A stretch of 64,000 bases of DNA from Streptomyces alanosinicus. Its GTDB lineage: Bacteria > Actinomycetota > Actinomycetes > Streptomycetales > Streptomycetaceae. Below, in pieces: positions 9,241 through 16,939 of this stretch. The stretch covers positions 372,001-436,000 of the forward strand of contig NZ_BMVG01000003.1 in assembly GCF_014650595.1 (NCBI RefSeq). Direction: 5' to 3'. Made by a program: the position numbers and the translations under genes. Position 1 is the stretch's first letter, and every line of letters begins with the position of its first letter. The notes beneath the pieces are model-generated. The model saw nothing but the letters and a program-made list of their open reading frames with translations. It made no database searches and was not told where the DNA came from.

Positions 9241-10641
9241 ATGACCATGACCATGAGTGGTGGGCAGGGTGGGACGGAACGGCTGGTCGTGATCGGCGCG
9301 GACGCCGCGGGCATGTCCGCGGCGTCGCAGGCACGCAGGCTCAAGGGGACCGGAGAACTGGAGATCGTCGCCTTCGAACGCGGCCACTTCACCTCCTTCT
9401 CGGCCTGCGGCATCCCCTACTGGGTGGGCGGCGACGTCCCCGAACGGGACGACCTGATCGCCCGCACCCCCGAGGAACACCGCGCACGGGGAATCGATCT
9501 GCGGCTGCGCACCGAGGTCACGGAGATCGATGTGCCCGGACGGCGGGTACGCGCGCGTGATGTCGATTCCGGCGCCGAGTCCTGGACGCCGTACGACAAG
9601 CTCGTCATCGCGACCGGGGCGCGCCCGGTCCGTCCCGACCTGCCGGGCGCGGACGCTCCCGGGGTGCATGGCGTGCAGACCCTGGACGACGGCCAGGCCC
9701 TGCTGGAGACACTGGCACGCACGCGTGGTCGCAGGGCCGTGGTCGTGGGCGCCGGCTACATCGGTGTGGAGATGGCGGAAGCGCTGATCCACCGCGGTTT
9801 CGAGGTGACGGTCGTCAACCGCGGCAAGGAGCCCATGTCGACGCTCGATCCGGACATGGGCCGACTGGTGCACGAGGCCATGGAGGGCCTCGGCATCACC
9901 ATGGTGAACGACGCCGAGGTCACCAAGATCCTCACCGGTGCGGACGGCCGGGCCCGCGCGGTCGCCACCCAGGACGCCGAGTACCCCGCCGACGTGGTGG
10001 TCCTCGGCATCGGGGTCCGCCCGGAGACCGCGCTCGCCGGGGCGGCGGGCCTGCCGCTCGGCGCGCACGGCGGTCTGCTCACCGACCTCGCGATGCGGGT
10101 GCGCGGACATGAGGACATCTGGGCGGGCGGCGACTGCGTGGAGGTGCAGAACCTGGTCTCCGGCCAGGAGCAGTACGTCCCGCTCGGCACCCATGCCAAC
10201 AAGCACGGCCAGGTCATCGGCAGCAACGTCGGCGGCGGTTACGCCACCTTCCCCGGCGTGGTCGGCACGGCGGTCAGCAAGGTCTGCGACCTGGAGATCG
10301 CCCGCACCGGCCTGCGCGAGAAGGACGCCGACCGGGTGGGCCTGCGGTACGAGACCGTCACCATCGAGTCCACCAGCCGCGCCGGCTACTACCCCGGTGC
10401 CTCCCCGATGACGGTCAAGATGCTCGCCGAGCGCCGCACGGGCCGGCTGCTGGGCGTCCAGATCGTCGGCAGGGAGGGCGCCGCGAAGCGGGTCGACATC
10501 GCCGCGGTCGCGCTGACCGCGCGGCTGACGGTGGAACAGATGACGGCCCTGGACCTGGGCTACGCCCCGCCGTTCTCCCCGGTGTGGGACCCGGTCCTGG
10601 TGGCGGCGAGAAGGGCCGCGTCGAAGGTCCGGGCAAGGTGA
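9241..10641 (+). CDS. FAD-dependent oxidoreductase, CoA-disulfide reductase-like
   Basis: A 466-residue pyridine-nucleotide disulfide oxidoreductase. The FAD motif GADAAGMSAA is at about 20-29. The single redox Cys in SFSACGIPYW (about Cys56) is the hallmark of the CoA-disulfide/NADH-oxidase/persulfide-reductase group. The NAD motif VVGAGYIGVEMAEAL and the second FAD motif IWAGGDCVEV follow, then the dimerisation domain ending YAPPFSPVWDPVL, which carries the tyrosine region typical of CoADR. No rhodanese domain is attached. The start is ambiguous (ATG at 9241, 9247, 9253). A TAGCGT box at 9228-9233 just before 9241 suggests a leaderless transcript. The gene is framed by the two MITE copies, which could recombine and delete it. 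Confidence 0.88.
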   Translation: MTMTMSGGQGGTERLVVIGADAAGMSAASQARRLKGTGELEIVAFERGHFTSFSACGIPYWVGGDVPERDDLIARTPEEHRARGIDLRLRTEVTEIDVPGRRVRARDVDSGAESWTPYDKLVIATGARPVRPDLPGADAPGVHGVQTLDDGQALLETLARTRGRRAVVVGAGYIGVEMAEALIHRGFEVTVVNRGKEPMSTLDPDMGRLVHEAMEGLGITMVNDAEVTKILTGADGRARAVATQDAEYPADVVVLGIGVRPETALAGAAGLPLGAHGGLLTDLAMRVRGHEDIWAGGDCVEVQNLVSGQEQYVPLGTHANKHGQVIGSNVGGGYATFPGVVGTAVSKVCDLEIARTGLREKDADRVGLRYETVTIESTSRAGYYPGASPMTVKMLAERRTGRLLGVQIVGREGAAKRVDIAAVALTARLTVEQMTALDLGYAPPFSPVWDPVLVAARRAASKVRAR

Positions 10642-10679
10642 CCGGCCCCAAGGGACGCGGCACACCCCGCGACGCGGCT

Positions 10680-10902
10680 AGGGCCTGTCCGGCGGATCAG
10701 GTCGCGGGAAAGTGACGGTGCCTCATCGGCGCAGGTGAGCGGGGGGCGGTGCGTCCAGCTGCAAGGCGGAGGAGGGAGTCGACGCGATGAGGGTCCCCCC
10801 GCGCGAGCGGAGTCGAGCGTGGGGGAGTCGGCGACCGACGACAACGCCGCAGATGGGCGCACCGCCCCCCGCGTCCGCGACAGGATCCGCCGGACAGGCC
10901 CT
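10680..10902. mobile_element. MITE copy 2 (223 bp)
   Basis: Same element as at 8754-8976, in the same orientation and of the same length. The terminal inverted repeats are intact (AGGGCCTGTCCGGCGGATC at 10680-10698, complement at 10884-10902). Taking the ends as GGGCC...GGCCC, the flanks read cTA and TAa, fitting a TA target duplication. The right end falls in the TAG stop codon of the leftward gene at 10901-11170; the stop is kept because TA is duplicated. Confidence 0.88.
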
Positions 10903-11170
10903 AAGCCGTCCCGCTGATCCGCGGCAGAGCGGAGACGGCGGCCGGCTGCTCCCCGGCGGGCTTCGCATGCGTGGCGGACGGCCGGGTGGACCGCAGCCGG
11001 TAGCTCACGGCCTCGTCCAGGGTCACGGGCCGCTGCATCTGCGCGGCGAGCCGGCCGGCCTCCTGGCCGAGCCGCGCGACATCCTCCCAGGGGATCCGTA
11101 CCACCAGCGCCAGCTCGGCCTCGCCGTCGGGGAGCGCCTGCATCGCCTGCGCCTGCGGAGCGTTCGTCAT
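10901..11170 (-). CDS. Small hypothetical protein
   Basis: An 89-residue acidic-to-neutral protein (MTNAPQAQAM..., then LALVVRIPWEDVARLGQEAG and MQRPVTLDEAVSYRLRS). I do not recognise a family. The regular spacing of Ala/Leu suggests helices, and there is no signal peptide or membrane segment. Coding character is supported by strong third-position GC and by a start just downstream of cgacgtgaggacaggcg (AGGACAGG as weak RBS) on the minus strand. The stop TAG (10901-10903) uses the last bases of the adjacent MITE. It lies between the MITE and hemE, all leftward, with a 92-bp gap to hemE. Confidence 0.6.
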   Translation of the reverse strand: MTNAPQAQAMQALPDGEAELALVVRIPWEDVARLGQEAGRLAAQMQRPVTLDEAVSYRLRSTRPSATHAKPAGEQPAAVSALPRISGTA

Positions 11171-11262
11171 CGCCTGTCCTCACGTCGGTTGAGAACACAT
11201 ACGCGCGCCCGGCTCCGGGCGTTCACCGATGCGCCGGCCGCCGGCCCCGCACGCCGGGCGGG

Positions 11263-12330
11263 TCAGCGGGCGGTCGCGGTGTGGACGTAGTCCACGAGGC
11301 GGGTCAGCGCGTCCGGGTCGGTGTTCGGCATGACGCCGTGGCCGAGGTTGAAGACATGGCCGTCCAGGCCGGCGGCCGCGTCCAGCACCTCGCGGGCCCT
11401 GCGCTCGACGGTGTCCTTGTCGGTGAACAGGACCGTCGGGTCGAGGTTGCCCTGCAGCGCCTTGCCGGGCCCGACGCGGTGCACCGCCTCGTCCAGCGGG
11501 ACGCGGTAGTCGACGCCGACGACGTCCGCGCCGGCCTCGCCCATGAGCTTCAGCAGCTCACCGGTGCCGACACCGAAGTGGATGCGCGGGACGCCGTAGC
11601 CGGCGACGGCGTCGAAGACCTTCGCGGAGGCCGGCATGACCGAGCGCCGGTAGTCGGCCGGGGCGAGGGCGCCGACCCAGGAGTCGAACAGCTGGACCGC
11701 GCTGGCGCCGGCCTCGATCTGCACCTTCAGGAAGGCGGCCGTGATGTCGGCGAGGCGGTCCAGCAGGTCGGCCCACAGCTCGGGGTCGCCGTACATCATC
11801 GCCTTGGCGTTCTCGTACGTGCGAGAGGGGCCGCCCTCGACGAGGTAGCTCGCGAGGGTGAAAGGCGCGCCCGCGAAACCGATCAGCGGGGTGGCGCCCA
11901 GCTCCTTGGTGAGCAGGCCGATCGCCTCGGTGACGTAGGAGACGTCCTCGGGCGTGAGGTCGCGCAGCCGGGCCAGGTCGGCGCGGGTGCGGATGGGCTC
12001 GTCGACGACCGGGCCGATGCCGGGCTTGATGTCGAGGCCGAGGCCGATGGCCTTCAGCGGGACGACGATGTCGCTGTAGTAGATCGCCGCGTCCACGTCG
12101 TGCCGGCGCACCGGCTGCAGTGTGATCTCGGTGACCAGCTCGGGCCGCGTGCAGGACTCCAGCATGGGGACGCCCTCGCGCACCTTGCGGTACTCGGGCA
12201 GGGAGCGGCCGGCCTGACGCATGAACCACACCGGCGTGTGCGGCACGGGCTCGCGCCTGCACGCCTTCAGGAAGGCGCTGTCGTAGGTCGCTGTCGGCTG
12301 CGGGCCCGTCGGGCTGTCATTGGCGGTCAC
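11263..12330 (-). CDS. hemE: Uroporphyrinogen decarboxylase
   Basis: A 355-residue cytosolic enzyme that decarboxylates the four acetate side chains of uroporphyrinogen III to give coproporphyrinogen III, the substrate of HemG downstream. The N-terminal signature PVWFMRQAGRSLPEYR (with catalytic Arg residues), YSDIVVPLKAIGL, GFAGAPFTLASYLVEGG and the C-terminal FNLGHGVMPNTDP are all present. GTG 12330 (VTANDSP) is chosen by family length; the longer frame from 12366 has no support. No Shine-Dalgarno is visible, so the transcript may be leaderless. hemG-hemQ lie about 3 kb downstream in the same direction, separated by the MITE-bounded flavoenzyme gene. Confidence 0.96.
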   Translation of the reverse strand: MTANDSPTGPQPTATYDSAFLKACRREPVPHTPVWFMRQAGRSLPEYRKVREGVPMLESCTRPELVTEITLQPVRRHDVDAAIYYSDIVVPLKAIGLGLDIKPGIGPVVDEPIRTRADLARLRDLTPEDVSYVTEAIGLLTKELGATPLIGFAGAPFTLASYLVEGGPSRTYENAKAMMYGDPELWADLLDRLADITAAFLKVQIEAGASAVQLFDSWVGALAPADYRRSVMPASAKVFDAVAGYGVPRIHFGVGTGELLKLMGEAGADVVGVDYRVPLDEAVHRVGPGKALQGNLDPTVLFTDKDTVERRAREVLDAAAGLDGHVFNLGHGVMPNTDPDALTRLVDYVHTATAR

Positions 12331-12470
12331 GGGCCAAGTTTCGCATGCCCTCCGCACCGGGCTCACCCGGTGTGGGGGTTGCCGTCGAGGCGGCTCGCCC
12401 GCCCGCGGCCGCGCGCCTCGTCGTGGTGTCTTGCCTGCACGAAGGCCCCGTTCCCCTTACTCTTCCCCGC

Positions 12471-13148
12471 ATGGCTGCGGCTCACGGACAAAGGTCGGAC
12501 AGTGCTGACGGATTGGACGACGTGAAGGACACCGAGGAGGCTGACCGGCGCTCCGGCACCGGGGGGCCGCCCGCTTTCCGGGCCGCGGTCGACGCCCTGC
12601 GCAGCACCCGGCTTCGGCCGCAGGTCGAGGTGGAGCCCACGCCCGCCCCGCAGCGGCTCGCCCCGCACGCGTACGCGCTGGAGGCCGTGGTGGTCGACGG
12701 CGACCAGGAGCTGGCCGACGGCCGGCTGGTGCTGCTGCACGACCCGGCGGGCCATGACGCCTGGCAGGGCACGTTCCGGCTGGTGACCTTGGTGCGCGCG
12801 GAGCTGGAGCCGGAGATGGCGGCCGATCCGCTGCTGCCCGAGGTGTGCTGGTCATGGCTGACCGGGGCGCTGCAGGCGCGGGGGCTCGGTTACGGCGAGC
12901 CGAGCGGCACCATCACGCGCGCGAGTTCGCACTACTTCGGCGGGCTGGCCGAGCGGCCGCCCGCCTCGCAGATCGAGATCCGGGCGTCCTGGACGCCCCG
13001 CGAGGGCCTCGGCGGAGTACCGGACACGGCCTCCCATCTGGCCTCCTGGTGCGATCTGCTCGCGCAGGTCGCGGGGCTGCCGCCGGCCGGTCCGGGGGAC
13101 GCCTCGGTGGTGACGCTGCCGCAGCGCAGGGGCCCGCAGCCGCAGTGA
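12471..13148 (+). CDS. DUF3000 domain-containing protein
   Basis: A 225-residue cytosolic actinobacterial protein. The DUF3000 core begins PPAFRAAVDALRSTRLRPQVEVE (about 32-54), continues APHAYALEAVVV and LVLLHDPAGHDAWQGTFRLVT, and ends GTITRASSHYFGGL and EIRASWTP. Function is unknown; it is found almost only in actinobacteria, usually between hemE and rnd as here. ATG 12471 is preceded by TACTCT at 12458-12463, a good leaderless -10. A later GTG at 12521 cannot be excluded. It is divergent from hemE across 140 bp that must hold both promoters. Confidence 0.88.
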   Translation: MAAAHGQRSDSADGLDDVKDTEEADRRSGTGGPPAFRAAVDALRSTRLRPQVEVEPTPAPQRLAPHAYALEAVVVDGDQELADGRLVLLHDPAGHDAWQGTFRLVTLVRAELEPEMAADPLLPEVCWSWLTGALQARGLGYGEPSGTITRASSHYFGGLAERPPASQIEIRASWTPREGLGGVPDTASHLASWCDLLAQVAGLPPAGPGDASVVTLPQRRGPQPQ

Positions 13149-13429
13149 GCCGGCCGCCGGTCAAGGGTGGGGTCCCCCGCATGGGCCCCTTATTGACCAT
13201 CCCTTTGTCGATACGGCCACTTTCCGACCCGAATCGCATCCGCTCGGACCGACTCGATCTTCGGATGATCGATCGCGTGTCCGAATTGCGCAGATTGTTA
13301 CTCACTAGATCGTGATCATTCTCTAAAGGCGGACGAGTTTGCTGCCGAAGACGACTGTGACCTTGAAAGCACGGTTCGTCCCGGCTTCCTCCCCACAAGC
13401 CGGCCCCGTCCCCCCACCCAGGAGGCCTG

Positions 13430-14086
13430 GTGTCCGTTCTCCTCGAGCAGCCCGCAAGCCTGGTCGCCTACCGCCCGAACAAGCCGACCGCCATGGTGGT
13501 CGTGGCCGACCCGCGCGTCCGCTCCACCGTCACCCGCCATCTGTGGGCGCTCGGCGTGCGCGATGTCATCGAGGCCTCGTCCATCGCGGAGGCTCGTCCC
13601 CGCATCGGCAACCCGCGCGACATCTGTGTCGCCGACGTCCACCTGCCCGACGGCTCCGGCCTGACCCTGCTGTCCGAGACCCGCGCCGCGGGCTGGCCCA
13701 ACGGGCTGGCGCTGTCCGCCGCCGACGACATCGGCGCCGTGCGCAACGCCCTGGCCGGCGGGGTCAAGGGCTACGTCGTCACCGGCACCCGCACCAATAT
13801 CGGCCTGCCCTCCCGGCCCGGGGCCGCCCCCCTCGGCGCCGCCCGTATGCACCGCCGCCCCCCGGGTGCCCCGAGTCACCCGGGCGGCTACCGCGAGCTG
13901 TCCGGGCGCGAGGTCGAGGTGCTGCGGCTGGTCGCGGAGGGGCAGTCGAACAAGGCGATCGGCGTCTCCATGGGCCTGTCCGCCCTGACCGTCAAGAGCC
14001 ACCTCGCCCGGATCGCCCGCAAACTGGGCACGGGCGACCGGGCCGGCATGGTGGCCGTGGCGCTGCGCACCGGAATCATCCACTGA
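13430..14086 (+). CDS. LuxR-family response regulator, orphan
   Basis: A 218-residue protein with a receiver-like N-terminal domain (about 18-125: AMVVVADPRVRSTV, DICVADVHLPDGSGL) and a C-terminal LuxR/NarL helix-turn-helix (about 152-215: LSGREVEVLRLVAEGQSNKAIG, LTVKSHLARIARKLG). Asp in VADVHLPDGSG fits the phospho-acceptor position, but the usual acidic pair before it is partly replaced, so phosphorylation is uncertain. There is no sensor kinase nearby. GTG 13430 has ggagg at 13421-13425. The 281-bp upstream gap is notably AT-richer than its surroundings (13190-13340) and probably holds the promoter. A 34-bp palindrome lies downstream. Confidence 0.88.
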   Translation: MSVLLEQPASLVAYRPNKPTAMVVVADPRVRSTVTRHLWALGVRDVIEASSIAEARPRIGNPRDICVADVHLPDGSGLTLLSETRAAGWPNGLALSAADDIGAVRNALAGGVKGYVVTGTRTNIGLPSRPGAAPLGAARMHRRPPGAPSHPGGYRELSGREVEVLRLVAEGQSNKAIGVSMGLSALTVKSHLARIARKLGTGDRAGMVAVALRTGIIH

Positions 14087-14168
14087 GCCACTGGGCCGTT
14101 CGGAGCAGCGTCCGGCTCACCCGCCTGAACCGCGGCTTTCACCGACCTGACTGGTTTACGACCCTCCC

Positions 14169-14202
14169 GCGCCCGTCGACGGAACGTTCCGTCGACGGGC
14201 GC
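14169..14202. promoter_or_regulatory. 34-bp perfect palindrome upstream of rnd
   Basis: Every base from 14169 to 14202 pairs with its mirror. The centre is GGAACGTTCC (14181-14190), flanked by CCCGTCGAC and its complement. It ends 26 bp before the rnd start and would overlap the -35 region of a promoter whose -10 is TACCCT at 14217-14222. It could be an operator for a dimeric or tetrameric regulator, for example the LuxR protein upstream. It could also act as a terminator hairpin for that gene, but there is no T-run. Confidence 0.7.
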
Positions 14203-14228
14203 CGTCCACACACGGATACCCTTGACAG

Positions 14229-15521
14229 GTGACCGACGCCCAAGACACCGCAGCAGACAGCTCCCTGCGCATCACCGGAGGCACCCCTCCGGACGACGCC
14301 GGATCTTCTGTGACGGGGGCGCCGACTCCGCTCCTCGAACCCCGCGAGGGCATTCCGCCCGTGATCACCGACGAGGCGGCCCTCGCCGAGGTGATCGCCG
14401 CCTTCGCCGCGGGCTCCGGCCCGGTGGCCGTCGACGCCGAGCGCGCCTCCGGTTACCGCTACGGCCAGCGGGCCTATCTGGTGCAGCTGCGCCGCCAGGG
14501 CGCCGGGAGCGCGCTGATCGACCCCGTGACCTGTCCCGATCTGTCCGGGCTCGGCGAGGCGCTGTCCGGTGTCGAGTGGGTGCTGCACGCCGCCACCCAG
14601 GACCTGCCCTGTCTGCGGGAAATAGGCATGGTCCCGAGCCGGCTCTTCGACACCGAGCTGGCCGGCCGGCTCGCCGGGTTCCCGCGGGTCGGCCTCGGCG
14701 CCATGGTGGAGAACGTCCTCGGCTTCGTCCTGGAGAAGGGGCACTCCGCCGTCGACTGGTCGACCCGGCCGCTGCCCGAGCCGTGGCTGCGCTATGCCGC
14801 GCTCGACGTGGAACTCCTCGTCGATCTGCGCGACGCCCTGGAGAAGGAGCTGGACCGGCAGGGCAAGCTGGAGTGGGCGCTGCAGGAGTTCGACGCGATC
14901 GCGGCCGCACCGCCGGCCGAGCCGAGGAAGGATCCCTGGCGCCGTACGTCCGGGATGCACAAGGTGCGCAGGCGCCGGCAGCTCGGTGTCGTACGGGAGC
15001 TGTGGGAGACACGGGACCGCATCGCGCAGCGGCGGGACGTGTCGCCGGGCAAGGTGCTCGGTGACGCCGCGATCGTGGAGGCGGCGCTCGCCCTTCCGGC
15101 CAACGTCCACGCGCTCGCGGCGCTGAACGGATTCGGGCATCGGATGGGGCGCCGGCAGCTGGAGCAGTGGCAGGCGGCGGTGGATCGGGCGAAGGCCCTG
15201 ACCGAGTCGCAGCTGCCGCAGCCGGGACAGCCGGTCACCGGGCCGCCGCCACCGCGGGCGTGGGCCGACAAGGATCCCGTCGCCGCGGCGCGGCTGTCCG
15301 CGGCGCGCACCGGGGTGACGGCTCTCGCCGAGCAGGTCGCCATGCCGCAGGAGAACCTGATCTCCCCGGACACGGTCCGGCGGGTCTGCTGGGAGCCGCC
15401 GAAGGTGATCGACACCGAGTCCGTGGGTGCCGCGTTGGCGGGCTACGGCGCGCGGCCGTGGCAGGTGGAGCTGGTCACGCCGGTCCTGGTCGCCGCGCTG
15501 ACCGAGGGCCAGGGTGCCTAG
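14229..15521 (+). CDS. rnd: Ribonuclease D
   Basis: A 430-residue 3'-5' exoribonuclease of the DEDDy class, acting on tRNA and other stable RNA 3' ends. Catalytic motifs are visible: VDAERASGYRY (Exo I, D and E), HAATQDLPCL (Exo II, D) and YAALDVELLVDL (Exo III, Y and D). The HRDC domain spans about 245-335 (DPWRRTSGMHKVRRRR, LPANVHALAALNGFG). A C-terminal actinobacterial extension follows to the end. GTG 14229 lies 6 bp after a TACCCT -10 box, consistent with a leaderless mRNA. The first 45 residues are low-complexity. Confidence 0.94.
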   Translation: MTDAQDTAADSSLRITGGTPPDDAGSSVTGAPTPLLEPREGIPPVITDEAALAEVIAAFAAGSGPVAVDAERASGYRYGQRAYLVQLRRQGAGSALIDPVTCPDLSGLGEALSGVEWVLHAATQDLPCLREIGMVPSRLFDTELAGRLAGFPRVGLGAMVENVLGFVLEKGHSAVDWSTRPLPEPWLRYAALDVELLVDLRDALEKELDRQGKLEWALQEFDAIAAAPPAEPRKDPWRRTSGMHKVRRRRQLGVVRELWETRDRIAQRRDVSPGKVLGDAAIVEAALALPANVHALAALNGFGHRMGRRQLEQWQAAVDRAKALTESQLPQPGQPVTGPPPPRAWADKDPVAAARLSAARTGVTALAEQVAMPQENLISPDTVRRVCWEPPKVIDTESVGAALAGYGARPWQVELVTPVLVAALTEGQGA

Positions 15522-15627
15522 AGCGGGCCTGGCCGACGAGATCAAGCCATACCTCCTCACCGGGGGGCCTGCTCGGCGCCGCTTCACGGGTGTGACGTTC
15601 ACCGCTCCACCCGACAGGGCTGTGCAG

Positions 15628-15646
15628 CTACGTTACTCGTAAGTAG
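15628..15646. promoter_or_regulatory. Imperfect inverted repeat upstream of fadA
   Basis: CTACGTTACTCGTAAGTAG: arms CTAC(g)TTAC and GTAAGTAG around TC, with one extra base on the left. It sits 73 bp before the fadA GTG in the likely promoter. TetR-type acyl-CoA-responsive repressors bind dyads of this general form; the regulator is not identified here. Confidence 0.45.
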
Positions 15647-15654
15647 CATGGGTC

Positions 15655-15670
15655 CTGAGCGCACGCTCAG
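15655..15670. promoter_or_regulatory. Inverted repeat CTGAGCG-CA-CGCTCAG upstream of fadA
   Basis: Perfect 7-bp arms with a 2-bp spacer, 48 bp before the fadA start and 8 bp after the other dyad. It is a candidate operator or 5'-UTR hairpin; the regulator is unknown. Confidence 0.45.
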
Positions 15671-15718
15671 TGCAGCGTCGCGCAGCAGTGCCATCCCGCA
15701 CCCTGGAGGAGAGCCATC

Positions 15719-16939
15719 GTGCCTCGTACCGTCAGGGACGTCGTCTTCGTCGACGGCGTCCGCACCCCGTTCGGCAAGGCGGGCCCGAAGGGCGTCTACC
15801 ACGAGACCCGCGCCGACGACCTCGTCGTGAAGGCGATCCGGGAGCTGCTGCGCCGCAACCCCGGTCTGGACCCGAAGAAGATCGACGAGGTCGCCATCGC
15901 CGCGACCACGCAGATCGGTGACCAGGGTCTGACCCTCGGTCGTACGGCCGGCATCCTCGCCGGTCTGCCGCAGTCGGTCCCGGGCTACTCGATCGACCGC
16001 ATGTGCGCCGGCGCCCTGACCGCCGTGACGACCACCGCCGGTTCCATCGCCTTCGGCGCCTACGACGCCGTCATCGCCGGTGGTGTCGAGCACATGGGCC
16101 GCCACCCGATGGGCGAGGGCGTCGACCCGAACCCGCGGTTCGTGAGCGAGAAGCTGGTCGACGAGTCCGCCCTGTTCATGGGCATGACCGCGGAGAACCT
16201 GCACGACCGCTACCCGCAGATCACCAAGCTGCGCGCCGACGAGTACGCGGTGCGCTCGCAGGAGAAGGCCGCCAAGGCGTACGCCAACGGCAAGATCCAG
16301 CAGGACCTGGTGCCGATCTCGGTGCGCCGGACGAGCCCCGAGGGCGGCGAGACGGGCTGGGGCCTGGTCACGGCCGACGAGCCGATGCGCCCGGGCACGA
16401 CCCTGGAGAACCTGTCCGGCCTCAAGACGCCGTTCCGCGTCCACGGCCGGGTCACCGCCGGTAACGCGGCCGGTCTGAACGACGGCGCCACCGCGTCGAT
16501 CATCGCGAGCGAGGACTTCGCCCGCGAGAACAACCTGCCGGTCAAGATGCGCCTCGTCTCGTACGCCTTCGCGGGCGTCGAGCCGGAGGTCATGGGCTAC
16601 GGCCCGATCCCGGCCACCGAGAAGGCCCTCGCCAAGGCGGGTCTGGGCATCGGTGACATCGGTCTCTTCGAGATCAACGAGGCCTTCGCCGTGCAGGTGC
16701 TGGCCCTCCTCGACCACTACGGCATCGCGGACGACGACGCGCGCGTCAACCAGTACGGCGGCGCGATCGCCTACGGCCACCCGCTGGCCTCCTCCGGCGT
16801 CCGGCTGATGACGCAGCTGGCCCGCCAGTTCGAGGAGCAGCGACACGTCCGCTACGGCCTGACCACCATGTGCGTGGGCTTCGGCATGGGCGCGACGGTC
16901 ATCTGGGAGAACCCGCACTTCGACGGAGGCGACAAGTGA
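15719..16939 (+). CDS. fadA: Acetyl-CoA C-acyltransferase (thiolase)
   Basis: A 406-residue degradative thiolase, the last step of beta-oxidation (3-ketoacyl-CoA + CoA to acetyl-CoA + shortened acyl-CoA). The acylated Cys is in SIDRMCAGALTA (about Cys96). GGVEHMGRHPMG, NEAFAVQVLALLDHYG, the His of YGHPLASSGVRL and the C-terminal Cys of TTMCVGFGMGATV are all in place. GTG 15719 has ctggaggag upstream. The stop overlaps the start of fadB (GTGA, 16936-16939), indicating translational coupling and formation of a fatty-acid oxidation complex. Two dyads precede the gene. Confidence 0.95.
   Translation: MPRTVRDVVFVDGVRTPFGKAGPKGVYHETRADDLVVKAIRELLRRNPGLDPKKIDEVAIAATTQIGDQGLTLGRTAGILAGLPQSVPGYSIDRMCAGALTAVTTTAGSIAFGAYDAVIAGGVEHMGRHPMGEGVDPNPRFVSEKLVDESALFMGMTAENLHDRYPQITKLRADEYAVRSQEKAAKAYANGKIQQDLVPISVRRTSPEGGETGWGLVTADEPMRPGTTLENLSGLKTPFRVHGRVTAGNAAGLNDGATASIIASEDFARENNLPVKMRLVSYAFAGVEPEVMGYGPIPATEKALAKAGLGIGDIGLFEINEAFAVQVLALLDHYGIADDDARVNQYGGAIAYGHPLASSGVRLMTQLARQFEEQRHVRYGLTTMCVGFGMGATVIWENPHFDGGDK

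Noticed and set aside
10560..11198. Open frames through the MITE copies that could be taken for small proteins
   Set aside because: They are composed of element ends and internal repeat and recur wherever the MITE lies. No RBS and no independent support.
13149..13429. Possible small gene or terminator in the gap before the LuxR regulator
   Set aside because: The GC-rich stretch at 13160-13195 pairs poorly and no RBS-led frame is convincing. The gap is best seen as a promoter region.
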